In this document: positions 39,208 through 48,731 of the stretch, one piece after another
How positions within the stretch are numbered: position 1 is the stretch's first letter
How the letters are laid out: the number at the start of each line of letters is the position of its first letter
Source: Citricoccus sp. SGAir0253
GTDB lineage: Bacteria > Actinomycetota > Actinomycetes > Actinomycetales > Micrococcaceae
Assembly (NCBI RefSeq): GCF_005877055.1
Contig: NZ_CP039424.1
Span: forward strand, 1,612,001-1,676,000
DNA length: 64,000 nt
Reading direction: 5' to 3'
The notes under the pieces: generated by a model
Told to the model about the DNA's origin: nothing
Databases searched by the model: none
The model's input: only the letters and a program-made list of their open reading frames with translations
Made by a program: the position numbers and the translations under genes

Positions 39208-40301
39208 GCGTCCAGCCACGTGAGCATCTCCGCGGCCGCCGCCTCGCGGATCGGCCGGGGGGAGGCCATGACGTCGTGCAGCGCCCCCGCGTGCCGCACC
39301 ACGGTGACGTGGCGTCCCAGCCGCACGGCGCGCTGGGCCAGCACGTCCACGTCCAGCACGATGTCCGCCGCCGTCATGTCCTCCGACCACCGCGTGCCGA
39401 AGACCGTCCGGTCCGAGAGCATCACGTAGATGGGCTCGGCCAGGCCCAGGCCGGCCGCCACCTGCGCGTGACCGGCCATGACCGCCTGGAGCCAGCCGCC
39501 GGGCACCTCGAACGAGAGCTGCGGCCGCCACAGCGGGTGCAGCGACCACTCCCCGTCCGCGGCGTCCGAGATCGAGCGCCAGTAGTGGTCCACCCGCGGC
39601 AGCTTCAGGAAGGTCTTGGGCTGCACCCGGGCCACCGGGTCGAGGACGGCCTGCGCCATCAGGCGCACGAGCGTGGAGCCCTGCATCTCGAGCCAAGGGC
39701 TGTTCAGGACGAGGGCCCGGGCCCGGCCCGGGTGGCGGGCCGCCCACAGGGACAGGGTGAGGCCCCCCGTGGAGTGGCCCATGAGGACCGGCGGGGCCGG
39801 GTGGTCCTGCGCGATGGTCCGCAGGGCGGAGCCGATCTCGTCGTCGTACACCTGCAGGCTCTCGACCCACCCCGGCGTCTGCCCCGGACGCAGCGAGCGG
39901 CCGTACTTGCGCAGGTCCAGGGCGTGGAAGGCGAAGCCGTGGTCCTCCAGCAACCGGGCCAGCGGGGCGTTGTAGAAGTAGTCGGACCAGCCGTGGACGT
40001 ACAGCAGCGGGACCCGGCCCGTGCCCCGGACCACCTCGGCGTCCGGACCCGGGCGCACCGGCCGGACGAGGGTCGCCGCGTTGGGCCCCTCCTCGTCCAC
40101 CTCGAGCGGGATCGTCATCCGCTCGAACCCGGGCAGGATGTCCGGCACCCACTCGCCGGGTGGCGAGTCCGTGAGCAGCTCGCCGGACGGCCCGGGGAGC
40201 ACCTCCTGCGCCGGGCGCGGGTCGTCCGGGTGCTGCGCGGCCTCCCGCCCGTCGAGGGCATCGCCCGCGGGCGGCTCGGCGGGGACGGCATCGGCGGGCA
40301 T
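39099..40301 (-). CDS. Alpha/beta hydrolase (lysophospholipase-like)
   Basis: 400 aa. [11 protein letters not shown] (oxyanion region), nucleophile elbow MGHSTGGLT (Ser about residue 175) and a late [11 protein letters not shown] supplying the His. The fold suggests a serine hydrolase of the monoacylglycerol-lipase type; substrate unknown. The C-terminal ~36 codons are opposite uppS coding sequence. Confidence 0.85.
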   Translation of the reverse strand: MPADAVPAEPPAGDALDGREAAQHPDDPRPAQEVLPGPSGELLTDSPPGEWVPDILPGFERMTIPLEVDEEGPNAATLVRPVRPGPDAEVVRGTGRVPLLYVHGWSDYFYNAPLARLLEDHGFAFHALDLRKYGRSLRPGQTPGWVESLQVYDDEIGSALRTIAQDHPAPPVLMGHSTGGLTLSLWAARHPGRARALVLNSPWLEMQGSTLVRLMAQAVLDPVARVQPKTFLKLPRVDHYWRSISDAADGEWSLHPLWRPQLSFEVPGGWLQAVMAGHAQVAAGLGLAEPIYVMLSDRTVFGTRWSEDMTAADIVLDVDVLAQRAVRLGRHVTVVRHAGALHDVMASPRPIREAAAAEMLTWLDAYAGEPAGLSTAAAGDAAGTGVERSTAPPYLRSRRA

Positions 40302-40459
40302 GCCGCCAGACTACGCGTCCGGGTGCGCCCCGGGCGGCGGACCGCCGGGCGCCTCCCCGCCCGGGGCGGACCGCCGGGCCGCGCCCGTCGCCGGGGCCGG
40401 CCGGCGTCGCGGCGGCGCACGTGGCCACGGAGCGCCCGCGGCCGTGGTTCGATGGAGTC

Positions 40460-41599
40460 ATGCCGACGCACGATGCCCCGACCGTTCCCCCCGCCCGCCC
40501 GCAGTCGCGCCTGCCCCGCGTCTACCCGGCGTTCTTCGACGCCGTCTTCTCCGGCATGGACGCCGAGCGGGCCCACCACATCGGCTTCGGCATGATCCGC
40601 GCCACCGAGGCCACCGGCGTCTCGGCGGGGCTGCGCCGGGCCACCCGCCCGGCAGCCGCGCTGTCCACCCGCGTCATGGGACTGGACTTCCCCTCCCCGT
40701 TCGGCCTGGCCGCGGGATTCGACAAGCAGGGCCTCGGCACGGCCGCCCTCGCGGACCTCGGCTTCGGCCACATCGAGGTCGGCACCATCACGGGCCAGGC
40801 CCAGCCGGGCAACCCGGCCCCGCGGCTGTTCCGCCTCGTCGAGGACCGCGCCCTCATCAACCGCATGGGGTTCAACAACGACGGGGCGGCCGCCGTCGCC
40901 CCCCGTCTCCGGGCCACCCGGAAGGCGCTCACCCGGCGGTTCGGCCGGCGGCGGCCCATCCTCGGGGTGAACATCGGCAAGACCAAGGCGGTGCCGCTCG
41001 AGGAGGCCACGGACGACTACCTCGTCTCCACCGCGGCCCTGGCCCGGCACGCCGACTACCTCGTGGTGAACGTGTCCTCGCCCAACACGCCGGGGCTGCG
41101 CCAGCTGCAGGACATCGAGGCGCTGGCCCCGCTGCTGGCGGCCGTGCGGGCCGAGGCGGACCGCACGACCGGGCGGCACGTCCCGCTGGCCGTGAAGATC
41201 GCCCCGGACCTGGCGGACGAGGACGTGGACGCCGTCGCCGCGATGGCCGTCGAGCTCGGGCTGGACGGGGTCATCGCCACCAACACCACGATCGGGCGGG
41301 AGGGCCTGCGCACGCCCGCGGCCGAGGTGGAGGCGATGGGCGCCGGGGGGCTGTCCGGGGCGCCGCTCGCCCGCCGCTCGATCGAGGTGCTCACCCGCCT
41401 GCGGGCGGCCCTGCCGGGCTCGGTGGCGCTCGTCTCCGTGGGCGGCGTGACGACCGGCGAGGACGTCCGGGAGCGGCTCGAGCTCGGCGCCGACCTCGTG
41501 CAGGGCTACACGGCGTTCCTCTACGAGGGGCCGTTCTGGGCCGCCCGGATCAACCGCGAGCTCGCGCGGGGGATCAGGCGGGGTACTGCCCGCGCTTGA
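40460..41599 (+). CDS. pyrD: Dihydroorotate dehydrogenase (quinone), class 2
   Basis: 379 aa from ATG 40460 with GGAG upstream. PFGLAAGFDKQG, NRMGFNNDG, NVSSPNTPGLRQLQ (catalytic Ser), KIAPDLADEDV and ISVGGVTTGED-type FMN site. Membrane-linked pyrimidine synthesis step feeding electrons to menaquinone. The 3' end overlaps the converging DUF3043 gene by 26 nt. Confidence 0.95.
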   Translation: MPTHDAPTVPPARPQSRLPRVYPAFFDAVFSGMDAERAHHIGFGMIRATEATGVSAGLRRATRPAAALSTRVMGLDFPSPFGLAAGFDKQGLGTAALADLGFGHIEVGTITGQAQPGNPAPRLFRLVEDRALINRMGFNNDGAAAVAPRLRATRKALTRRFGRRRPILGVNIGKTKAVPLEEATDDYLVSTAALARHADYLVVNVSSPNTPGLRQLQDIEALAPLLAAVRAEADRTTGRHVPLAVKIAPDLADEDVDAVAAMAVELGLDGVIATNTTIGREGLRTPAAEVEAMGAGGLSGAPLARRSIEVLTRLRAALPGSVALVSVGGVTTGEDVRERLELGADLVQGYTAFLYEGPFWAARINRELARGIRRGTARA

Positions 41600-42167
41600 C
41601 CTGGGGCTTGGGCAGGCGCAGGCGGCGCAGCTGCATGGCGCGCATGACGCCGTACCAGAGCACGCCGCGCTCCACCGCGCCGAACTTCGCGGTGAGCCGC
41701 CGCTTGAGCTGGAGGGCCACGAGGATGCCCTCGAGGACGACCAGCAGCACGAGCGCCCAGAGCGAGAACGTCAGCCACAGCTGGACGGAGGAGCTCGGCA
41801 GGAACGCCAGGAAGACGTAGACGAGGACGATGACCATGAGCCACTCGCCGAGGCCGAGGCGCGCGTCCACGAAGTCGCGGGCGTAGCGCTTCTGCGGGCC
41901 GCGGTCGCGCAGGGGCATGTGCCGCTCGTCGCCGGTCTCCATGGCGACGCGCATCCGGTGGCGCTCGGCGGCCTCGGCCTCGCGCTGGGCGGCCCGGGCG
42001 GCCTTGCGGTCGTCCGGCACGAGCGGGCGGCGACGGGCGGCCTCGCGCTCGGCGCGGGTGGGCGTGGGGCCCTTCTTCTGGCGGTCGGCGGCGCGGACCT
42101 CCTCGGCGGTCACGGCGGGGGCGGCCTCGGGGGCGGGGGTCTCGGAGGTCTTCTTGCGTCCAAACAC
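41574..42167 (-). CDS. DUF3043-family membrane protein
   Basis: 197 aa. Highly charged N-terminal half (RAEREAARRRPLVPDDRKAA), a DERHMPLRDRGPQKRYARDFVDAR motif typical of DUF3043, and two membrane helices (WLMVIVLVYVFLAFLPSS, LWALVLLVVLEGILVALQL). Conserved in actinobacteria; function unknown. Start is GTG 42167. Confidence 0.88.
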   Translation of the reverse strand: MFGRKKTSETPAPEAAPAVTAEEVRAADRQKKGPTPTRAEREAARRRPLVPDDRKAARAAQREAEAAERHRMRVAMETGDERHMPLRDRGPQKRYARDFVDARLGLGEWLMVIVLVYVFLAFLPSSSVQLWLTFSLWALVLLVVLEGILVALQLKRRLTAKFGAVERGVLWYGVMRAMQLRRLRLPKPQVKRGQYPA

Positions 42168-42228
42168 CCGTCCATTCTAGGGTGCCCGGCTCCTGCCACG
42201 GCGCAGGCCGGTGGCTAGGCTGGGGCGC

Positions 42229-43707
42229 ATGCCACAGCCGCAGTCCTCCCCGCAGCCGTCCTCGCAGCAGTCCCCGCAGCAGTCCCCGCAGGCCGCGCCC
42301 GCCGACCCCGCCCTGGTGGCCCGCCTCGCGGCCGCGGTCGACGAGCGGATGCCCCAGACCATCTCCACCCTGGAGGACCTCGTCGCCATCCCGGGCATCG
42401 CGTGGGACGCGTTCGACCGCGAGCCGCTGGAGCGCTCCGCCGAGGCCGTGGCGGAACTGGTGCGCGGCCTCGGCCTCGAGGACGTCGAGGTCCTCACCGA
42501 GCCCCGGCCGTCCGCGGACGGGACGGAGCGGCCCGGGGGACCGGCCGTCGTCGGGCGCCGCCCCGCGGCCCCCGGGCAGCCGACCGTCCTGCTCTACGCG
42601 CACCACGACGTCCAGCCCGTGGGGGACCCGGAGCTGTGGCGGACCCCGCCGTTCACCGCGGTCGAGCGCGGGGGCCGCCTGTACGGCCGCGGCGCGGCCG
42701 ACGACAAGGCGGGCATCATGGTGCATCTGGCCGCCCTGCGGGCGGTGCTCGACGCCGGCGCGGACCCGGGCGTGGGCGTCACCTTCTTCATCGAGGGGGA
42801 GGAGGAGGCGGGCTCGCCGACCTTCCGGCGGTTCCTCGAGCGGCACCGCGAGCGGCTGGCCGCCGACGTGATCGTGGTGGCCGACTCGGGGAACTGGCGG
42901 GTCGGCGTGCCGGCCCTGACCACCTCGCTGCGCGGGCTGGTGGACGGCGTCATCGGGGTGCGCGTGCTCGAGCACGCCGTGCACTCCGGGATGTACGGCG
43001 GGCCGGTGCTGGACGCCCCGACCCTGCTCGCGCGGCTCATCGCGACCCTGCACGACGACGACGGCGCCGTGGCCATCGCCGGCCTGGACCAGCACCGCCA
43101 CGCCGCCATCGAGTACCCCGAGGCGGACTACCGGGCCGATGCCTCGGTCCTGGAGCCGGTGCGGCTGGCCGGGCGCGGCCCGCTGGCCGACCGGTTGTGG
43201 AACCAGCCCGCGCTGAGCATCATCGGCACGGACGTCCCGCGCATCGAGGTGGCCTCGAACACCCTCCAGCCCGAGGCCCGCGCCAAGTTCAGCCTCCGGC
43301 TGGGGCCCGGGACGGATCCCCAGCAGGCCCTCGAGGCGGTCCGGCGGCACGTGCACGCGGTGGCCGAGACGGCGCTGTTCGGCGCCGAGGTCATCTTCGA
43401 GCCGGGGGAGACGGGGCAGCCCTTCGCCACGGACACGGACGCCCCGGCCGCCCGGGCCATGCTCGGGGCGCTGCGGGACGCGTGGGGCGTGGAGCCCGTG
43501 GAGACGGGGATCGGGGGGTCCATCCCGTTCACCGCGGACCTGCTCGAGGTGTTCCCCGGCGCCACCCTGCTCATCACGGGCGTCGAGGACCCGGACTCCC
43601 GGGCGCACTCGGCCAACGAGTCCCTGCACCTGGGGGACTTCCGCAACGCCGTGCTTGCCGAGGCCCTCCTGCTGGCGCGCCTCGGCGGCACGGCCGCGAC
43701 TCGCTAG
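42229..43707 (+). CDS. M20-family metallopeptidase (dipeptidase)
   Basis: 492 aa from ATG 42229. After a Gln/Ser/Pro-rich start (~20 residues) the catalytic domain shows YAHHDVQPVGD, GRGAADDKAGIMVH, FIEGEEEAGSP (catalytic and metal Glu) and VADSGNW, with a dimerisation domain in the middle. Likely a cytosolic dipeptidase of the PepV/CNDP2 type; a GTG 18 nt upstream is an alternative start. Confidence 0.9.
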   Translation: MPQPQSSPQPSSQQSPQQSPQAAPADPALVARLAAAVDERMPQTISTLEDLVAIPGIAWDAFDREPLERSAEAVAELVRGLGLEDVEVLTEPRPSADGTERPGGPAVVGRRPAAPGQPTVLLYAHHDVQPVGDPELWRTPPFTAVERGGRLYGRGAADDKAGIMVHLAALRAVLDAGADPGVGVTFFIEGEEEAGSPTFRRFLERHRERLAADVIVVADSGNWRVGVPALTTSLRGLVDGVIGVRVLEHAVHSGMYGGPVLDAPTLLARLIATLHDDDGAVAIAGLDQHRHAAIEYPEADYRADASVLEPVRLAGRGPLADRLWNQPALSIIGTDVPRIEVASNTLQPEARAKFSLRLGPGTDPQQALEAVRRHVHAVAETALFGAEVIFEPGETGQPFATDTDAPAARAMLGALRDAWGVEPVETGIGGSIPFTADLLEVFPGATLLITGVEDPDSRAHSANESLHLGDFRNAVLAEALLLARLGGTAATR

Positions 43708-43831
43708 ACTCGACGGACCCGCCGGGAATGATCCGGACCCCCCGGACGTTGGCACGGGGGACGGCGGCACGCCCCGCCGACCCCCGGCCGACCCCGCAGG
43801 GGAGAGCACACGCGCAGACCTAGGAGCGATC

Positions 43832-44224
43832 ATGAGCGTTTCCGCAGAATCCACCGGGACCGAGATCCCCGCCGCCCAGCCCGCCGACGGCCTGGACGCC
43901 CACGAGGTGACCCTCACGGACGTGGCCGCCACCAAGGTCCGCACCCTGCTGGAGCAGGAGGGCCGCACCGACCTGCGCCTGCGCGTCGCCGTCCAGCCGG
44001 GCGGCTGCTCCGGCCTGATCTACCAGCTGTACTTCGACGAGCGGGTGCTCGACGGGGACACCCTGCGGGACTTCGACGGCGTCGAGGTCATCGTGGACAA
44101 GATGAGCGTCCCGTACCTCACCGGTGCCACGATCGACTTCGAGGACACCATCTCGAAGCAGGGCTTCACCATCGACAACCCGAACGCCGGCGGCTCCTGC
44201 GCGTGCGGCGACTCCTTCCACTGA
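43832..44224 (+). CDS. erpA: A-type iron-sulphur cluster insertion protein ErpA
   Basis: 130 aa; TAGGAG precedes the ATG. VAVQPGGCSGLIYQLYFDE and the C-terminal NPNAGGSCACGDSF provide the three cluster-binding cysteines of the HesB/IscA family. Delivers Fe-S clusters to target enzymes. Ends before a strong terminator and the ctaC operon, a conserved actinobacterial arrangement. Confidence 0.95.
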   Translation: MSVSAESTGTEIPAAQPADGLDAHEVTLTDVAATKVRTLLEQEGRTDLRLRVAVQPGGCSGLIYQLYFDERVLDGDTLRDFDGVEVIVDKMSVPYLTGATIDFEDTISKQGFTIDNPNAGGSCACGDSFH

Positions 44225-44280
44225 TCCTTCCGCTGAGTCGCTGACGCGGCGCCCGGGACCACCCCGGAGCCGCCCGGAAC

Positions 44281-44337
44281 CACGGACCGCGCCGAATGCC
44301 CGGACCCCCTCGGGGGTCCGGGCATTCGGCGTCCGTG
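44281..44337 (+). terminator. Terminator hairpin after erpA
   Basis: Perfect 18-bp stem GCCGAATGCCCGGACCCC (44291-44308) with its complement (44313-44330) around CTCG, plus an outer CACGGAC/GTCCGTG pairing (44281-44287 with 44331-44337). Confidence 0.85.
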
Positions 44338-44491
44338 CGTGTCATGGGGCAGACGATCCGGGCGGTAAGCTCTACAGTAGGTAGTAAACCTAGGGGTCCC
44401 CCTGTGGCGTCGCCGTCCCAGCCCACGCGCTGGCGCGATCGGTCCGGCCACGGGAGGCATTCGCACTCAAGATGAAGAGGAAGGGCCGTCT

Positions 44492-45442
44492 GTGAGATCG
44501 CAGAATCAAGCCGGCAGCCGTGGCAGGCGTCTCCTGAAGGGGGGAGCGCTGGCCGTCGTGGCAGCCCTCGTGCTGTCCGGTTGCTCGGAGCAGGTCCAGC
44601 GCGGCTGGCTGCCCGGCACGCGGGAGACCACCAACCAGTCCGCCCAGTTGACCGACCTGTGGGTCAACTCCTGGATCGCCGCCCTGGTCGTGGGGCTCGC
44701 GGCCTGGGCGATGATGCTGTGGTGCATGGTCGCCTACCGCCGCCGCAAGAACGACAAGGGCTACCCGCGCCAGCTGGCCTACAACGTGCCGCTGGAGACG
44801 CTGTTCACCGTCATCCCGATCATCATGGTGCTGACCCTGTGGGGCTTCACCGATCGCGTGCAGCGCTCGGTGGACACGCCGGTCGAGGACTCGCCGCTGA
44901 CCGTGGAGGTCTACGGCAAGCAGTGGGCGTGGGACTTCAACTACACCTACGAGGGCCAGGAGAAGCACCTGGCCGGCGTCCAGGCGCAGCTCACCGGTGA
45001 GCCGGGCGTGGAGGAGAAGCTCCCCACCCTGTACCTGCCCGAGGACGTGCCGGTGGAGTTCGAGCTGAAGTCGCGCGACGTCATCCACTCGTTCTGGATC
45101 CCGGCGTTCCTGCGCAAGCTGGACATGGTTCCCGGCAAGACCAACTACATGTACCTGACGCCCCAGGAGGCCGGGACCTTCCAGGGCAAGTGCGCCGAGC
45201 TCTGCGGCGAGTACCACTCCGAGATGCTGTTCAACGTGGAGGTCGTCCCCGAGGACGAGTTCCGCCAGCAGCTGTCCCGGATGGAGGACGGCCACCTCGG
45301 TGCCGAGTACAACCGCAACCCCAACCAGAACCCTGACGGACAGCGCGACCAGGAGGTCCAGCTGCAGGGTGATGGCACCACGCGCCACGACGCGGGTGGA
45401 CCGACCGGCGGCGAAGAGACCACGGGTGAGGGAGACAACTGA
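44492..45442 (+). CDS. ctaC: Cytochrome c oxidase subunit II (lipoprotein)
   Basis: 316 aa from GTG 44492 with GAGGAAGGG upstream. Lipoprotein signal with lipobox LSGC (Cys about 30), two membrane helices, then the cupredoxin domain with [11 protein letters not shown] and the CuA site ([26 protein letters not shown]). Accepts electrons from cytochrome cc of the bc1 complex. The C-terminus is a polar Gln/Asp-rich extension. Stop overlaps the ctaD start by one base. Confidence 0.97.
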   Translation: MRSQNQAGSRGRRLLKGGALAVVAALVLSGCSEQVQRGWLPGTRETTNQSAQLTDLWVNSWIAALVVGLAAWAMMLWCMVAYRRRKNDKGYPRQLAYNVPLETLFTVIPIIMVLTLWGFTDRVQRSVDTPVEDSPLTVEVYGKQWAWDFNYTYEGQEKHLAGVQAQLTGEPGVEEKLPTLYLPEDVPVEFELKSRDVIHSFWIPAFLRKLDMVPGKTNYMYLTPQEAGTFQGKCAELCGEYHSEMLFNVEVVPEDEFRQQLSRMEDGHLGAEYNRNPNQNPDGQRDQEVQLQGDGTTRHDAGGPTGGEETTGEGDN

Positions 45443-47148
45443 TGACCACCTATGAGTACGCCACGGACGAGGTTGCCGCGCAGCCTCGCGTGGTGCCTGT
45501 CTCGAAGGGCAGGATCGTCGTCAACTGGCTGACGACCACCGACCACAAGACGATCGGGTACATGTACCTGATCACCTCGTTCATCTTCTTCTGCGTCGGC
45601 GGCGTCATGGCGCTGCTGATCCGGGCCGAGCTCTTCGAGCCGGGCATGCAGCTGCTGCAGACGAAGGAGCAGTACAACCAGCTGTTCACCATGCACGGCA
45701 CGATCATGCTGCTGATGTTCGCGACGCCGCTGTTCGTCGGCTTCGCGAACGTGATCATGCCCCTGCAGATCGGCGCGCCGGACGTGTCGTTCCCGCGACT
45801 GAACGCCCTGGCGTTCTGGTTCTTCCTGTTCGGCTCGATCATCGCCGTGGCCGGCTTCCTCACCCCGCAGGGCGCGGCCTCCTTCGGCTGGTTCGCCTAC
45901 GCGCCGCTGTCCAACACGACGTACTCGCCGGGCGTGGGCGGTGACCTCTGGGTCTTCGGCCTGGGCCTGCAGGGCTTCGGCACCATCATGGGTGGCGTCA
46001 ACTTCATCACCACCATCCTGACCATGCGCGCCCCGGGCATGACCATGTGGCGCATGCCGATCTTCACCTGGAACACGCTGATCACGGGCATCCTGATCCT
46101 GATGGCGTTCCCGCCCCTGGCCTCCGCGCTCTTCGCGCTCGGCATGGACCGGCGCTTCGGCGGCCACATCTTCGACCCGGAGAACGGCGGCGCCATCCTG
46201 TGGCAGCACCTGTTCTGGTTCTTCGGCCACCCCGAGGTGTACATCATCGCGCTGCCGTTCTTCGGCATCGTCTCGGAGATCATCCCGGTCTTCAGCCGCA
46301 AGCCGATCTTCGGCTACAAGTCCCTCGTGTTCGCGACCACGGCCATCGCGGCCCTGTCCGTGACCGTGTGGGCGCACCACATGTACGTGACCGGCTCCGT
46401 CCTGCTGCCGTTCTTCTCGCTGATGACGATGCTCATCGCGGTCCCGACCGGCGTGAAGTTCGTGAACTGGATCGGCACCATGTGGCGCGGCTCGATCACC
46501 TTCGAGACCCCGATGCTGTGGGCCCTGGGCTTCATGGTCACCTTCCTCTTCGGCGGCCTGACCGGCGTCATCCTGGCGGCCCCGCCGCTGGACTTCCACG
46601 TCTCGGACACCTACTTCGTGGTGGCGCACTTCCACTACGTCGTGTTCGGCACCGTGGTGTTCGCGATGTTCGCGGGCTTCTACTTCTGGTGGCCCAAGTT
46701 CACCGGCAAGATGCTCAACGAGCGCCTGGGCAAGATCCAGTTCTGGATGCTGTTCGTCGGCTTCCACGGTACGTTCCTCATCCAGCACTGGCTGGGCGTC
46801 ATGGGCATGCCGCGCCGCTACGCGGACTACCTGGTCGAGGACGGCTTCACCGTCATGAACCAGTTCTCCACCGTGTTCTCCTTCCTCCTGGGCGCCTCCC
46901 TGATCCCGTTCTTCTGGAACGTGTACATCACGGCGCGCAAGAGCCGGAAGGTCACCGTGGACGATCCGTGGGGCTTCGGCGGTTCGCTGGAGTGGGCCAC
47001 CTCGTGCCCGCCGCCGCGCCACAACTTCCACTCGCTGCCGCGCATCCGCTCGGAGCGTCCGGCGCTGGACCTGCACCACCCTGAGCTGCTGCCGACCTCG
47101 CCGCAGCACGAGCCCGAGGTCTTCGGAGAGATGGCGGCTGCCAAATGA
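45442..47148 (+). CDS. ctaD: Cytochrome c oxidase subunit I
   Basis: 568 aa, 12 helices. [10 protein letters not shown] (low-spin haem His), [19 protein letters not shown] (CuB His-Tyr crosslink), [10 protein letters not shown] (CuB HH) and [11 protein letters not shown] (high-spin haem). The aa3 terminal oxidase core. Confidence 0.98.
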   Translation: MTTYEYATDEVAAQPRVVPVSKGRIVVNWLTTTDHKTIGYMYLITSFIFFCVGGVMALLIRAELFEPGMQLLQTKEQYNQLFTMHGTIMLLMFATPLFVGFANVIMPLQIGAPDVSFPRLNALAFWFFLFGSIIAVAGFLTPQGAASFGWFAYAPLSNTTYSPGVGGDLWVFGLGLQGFGTIMGGVNFITTILTMRAPGMTMWRMPIFTWNTLITGILILMAFPPLASALFALGMDRRFGGHIFDPENGGAILWQHLFWFFGHPEVYIIALPFFGIVSEIIPVFSRKPIFGYKSLVFATTAIAALSVTVWAHHMYVTGSVLLPFFSLMTMLIAVPTGVKFVNWIGTMWRGSITFETPMLWALGFMVTFLFGGLTGVILAAPPLDFHVSDTYFVVAHFHYVVFGTVVFAMFAGFYFWWPKFTGKMLNERLGKIQFWMLFVGFHGTFLIQHWLGVMGMPRRYADYLVEDGFTVMNQFSTVFSFLLGASLIPFFWNVYITARKSRKVTVDDPWGFGGSLEWATSCPPPRHNFHSLPRIRSERPALDLHHPELLPTSPQHEPEVFGEMAAAK

Positions 47149-47546
47149 GAACCAGTGTCAAGCTGTTCACCATCATCGCCACCTTCTTCGTGATCGTGGG
47201 CACCGTGTACGCCTTCTGGGTGCGCTGGAGCGAGTGGGCGGGCATCCCCGCGATCTACGCCCTCGCCGGCCTGGGCTACATGATCGCCCTCTACCTGTGG
47301 CTCACCGAGCGCCGCTTCGGGCTGGGCCCGGACGACGACGAGAACGGGGAGATCTCCGCCTACGCCGGCACCTATGGGAACTTCGCCCCGTGGAGCTGGT
47401 GGCCGCTGGGCCTCGGCATCGCCTGCGCCGCCCTGGTGCTCGGCCTCGCCGTCGGCTGGTGGATCTTCTTCGTCGGCGTCGGCCTGGGGCTGTACTTCCT
47501 GGTCGGCTGGGTCTTCGAGTACTCGAAGGGCCAGCACGCCCACTGA
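47145..47546 (+). CDS. ctaF: Cytochrome c oxidase subunit IV (actinobacterial)
   Basis: 133 aa, four helices, with [15 protein letters not shown] characteristic of the actinobacterial subunit. ATG overlaps ctaD's stop. Completes the ctaCDF unit; subunit III (ctaE) is in the other operon. Confidence 0.93.
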   Translation: MRTSVKLFTIIATFFVIVGTVYAFWVRWSEWAGIPAIYALAGLGYMIALYLWLTERRFGLGPDDDENGEISAYAGTYGNFAPWSWWPLGLGIACAALVLGLAVGWWIFFVGVGLGLYFLVGWVFEYSKGQHAH

Positions 47547-47570
47547 CTCCCTCCGCGGCAGTCCGTCCGC

Positions 47571-47614
47571 GACGGCCCGGGCCGGAACCCTCTGGGGTTC
47601 CGGCCCGGGCCGTC
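47571..47614 (+). terminator. Terminator hairpin after ctaF
   Basis: Perfect 20-bp stem (47571-47590 with 47595-47614; arms begin GACGGCCCGG and end CCGGGCCGTC) around TCTG, 24 nt after the ctaF stop. Confidence 0.88.
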
Positions 47615-47792
47615 TCGCGTCTCCGGGAGCCTCCCGCCGCCGTCGTCGCGGACGCATCCCGGTCCTTCCCCCAACGGTGCCCGACGCCTACCCTGACGGC
47701 GTCGGGCACCCCGCCCGGGAGTCCGGATCCGGGAGTCCGGACCCGGGCCGGGGACGTGGCCGGGCCGGCGTCCCACGGAAGGGGAGGCAGCG

Positions 47793-48473
47793 ATGCAGGA
47801 CGGCGAGGTCCCGGGGACCAGCCTCATCCGGGCGGGGACCGTGCGGATGGAGGGCGTCCTCCGGATGCCGGCGGACGGCGCCCCGGTGGTCGTCTTCGCC
47901 CACGGCAGCGGCAGCGGACGGCACAGTCCCCGCAACCGACTGGTGGCGTCCGTCCTGCAGGAGGCCGGGCTCGGCACCCTGCTCCTGGACCTGCTGACGC
48001 CGCGGGAGGCGGAGGACCGGCGCGCCGTGTTCGACATCCCCCTGCTGGCGCGGCGGCTCGCGGCGGCGGAGGAGTGGATCCGCCGGCAGCCCGCGAGCCG
48101 GTCGTCTCCCGTGGGGTACTTCGGCGCGAGCACGGGAGCGGGCGCGGCCCTGTGGGCGGCCGCGGAGCCCGGCGCGCGGGTGCGGGCCGTCGTCTCGCGC
48201 GGGGGACGGCCGGACCTGGCCGGGCCGCGGCTCGGGGCCGTGCAGGCACCCACGCTGTTGATCGTGGGTGGAGCGGACCACCGCGTGCTGGAGCTGAACC
48301 GGGAGGCCCTGGTCCACCTGCGCTGCGAGACCCGGCTCGAGGTCGTGGAGGGCGCGACCCACCTGTTCGAGGAGGCCGGCACGCTCGAGCGCGCCGCCGG
48401 CCTGGCGCGTGACTGGTTCCTCCAGCACCTGCCGGGGCACGACGGCGAGGGCGCCACGACGGGGAGGGCGTAG
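47793..48473 (+). CDS. Dienelactone-hydrolase-like alpha/beta hydrolase
   Basis: 226 aa. VVVFAHGSGSGRHSPRN near the oxyanion hole, nucleophile YFGASTGAGAAL (Ser about 113), PTLLIVGGADHRV (Asp) and EGATHLFEE (His). This layout is typical of small hydrolases often fused or linked to phosphoribosyltransferase domains. It is isolated between the oxidase and bc1 operons; substrate unknown. The weak upstream GGAAGGGGAGGCAGCG supplies the RBS. Confidence 0.85.
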   Translation: MQDGEVPGTSLIRAGTVRMEGVLRMPADGAPVVVFAHGSGSGRHSPRNRLVASVLQEAGLGTLLLDLLTPREAEDRRAVFDIPLLARRLAAAEEWIRRQPASRSSPVGYFGASTGAGAALWAAAEPGARVRAVVSRGGRPDLAGPRLGAVQAPTLLIVGGADHRVLELNREALVHLRCETRLEVVEGATHLFEEAGTLERAAGLARDWFLQHLPGHDGEGATTGRA

Positions 48474-48731
48474 GCCCGCGCGGCGTCCGCGGCCGGGGCG
48501 GCACGTCCCTCGGTGGCCCCCTCCTCTCCCAGCGGTGCGTGCCCTCCCAGCCCCGCCGGGGCGCCCTCGGCGGCCGTGCGGACCCGTGCACTGCGGGAGT
48601 CCCGTGGGCGGGACTCGCGGCCCCAGCGGCCCGTGAGCGGCGTGCGCCCGGACCGCCGTGGTGTTCCCCGCAACGCAGGAAGGGCCCCGCCGAAGCGGGG
48701 CCCTTCCTGGGATGTCAGTCCGTGCGCCGGC
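48474..48731. terminator. Intergenic stretch with strong hairpin (48677-48708) ending the ctaE-qcrCAB operon
   Basis: AGGAAGGGCCCCGC (48677-48690) pairs perfectly with GCGGGGCCCTTCCT (48695-48708) around CGAA. It lies 23 nt beyond the qcrB stop and can serve both converging units. I see nothing else gene-like in the remaining ~200 bp. Confidence 0.8.

Noticed and set aside
44341-44400. Promoter of ctaCDF at TACAGT (44373-44378)
   Set aside because: A -10-like hexamer is present but no convincing -35 at 16-18 bp, so it is not listed as a feature.
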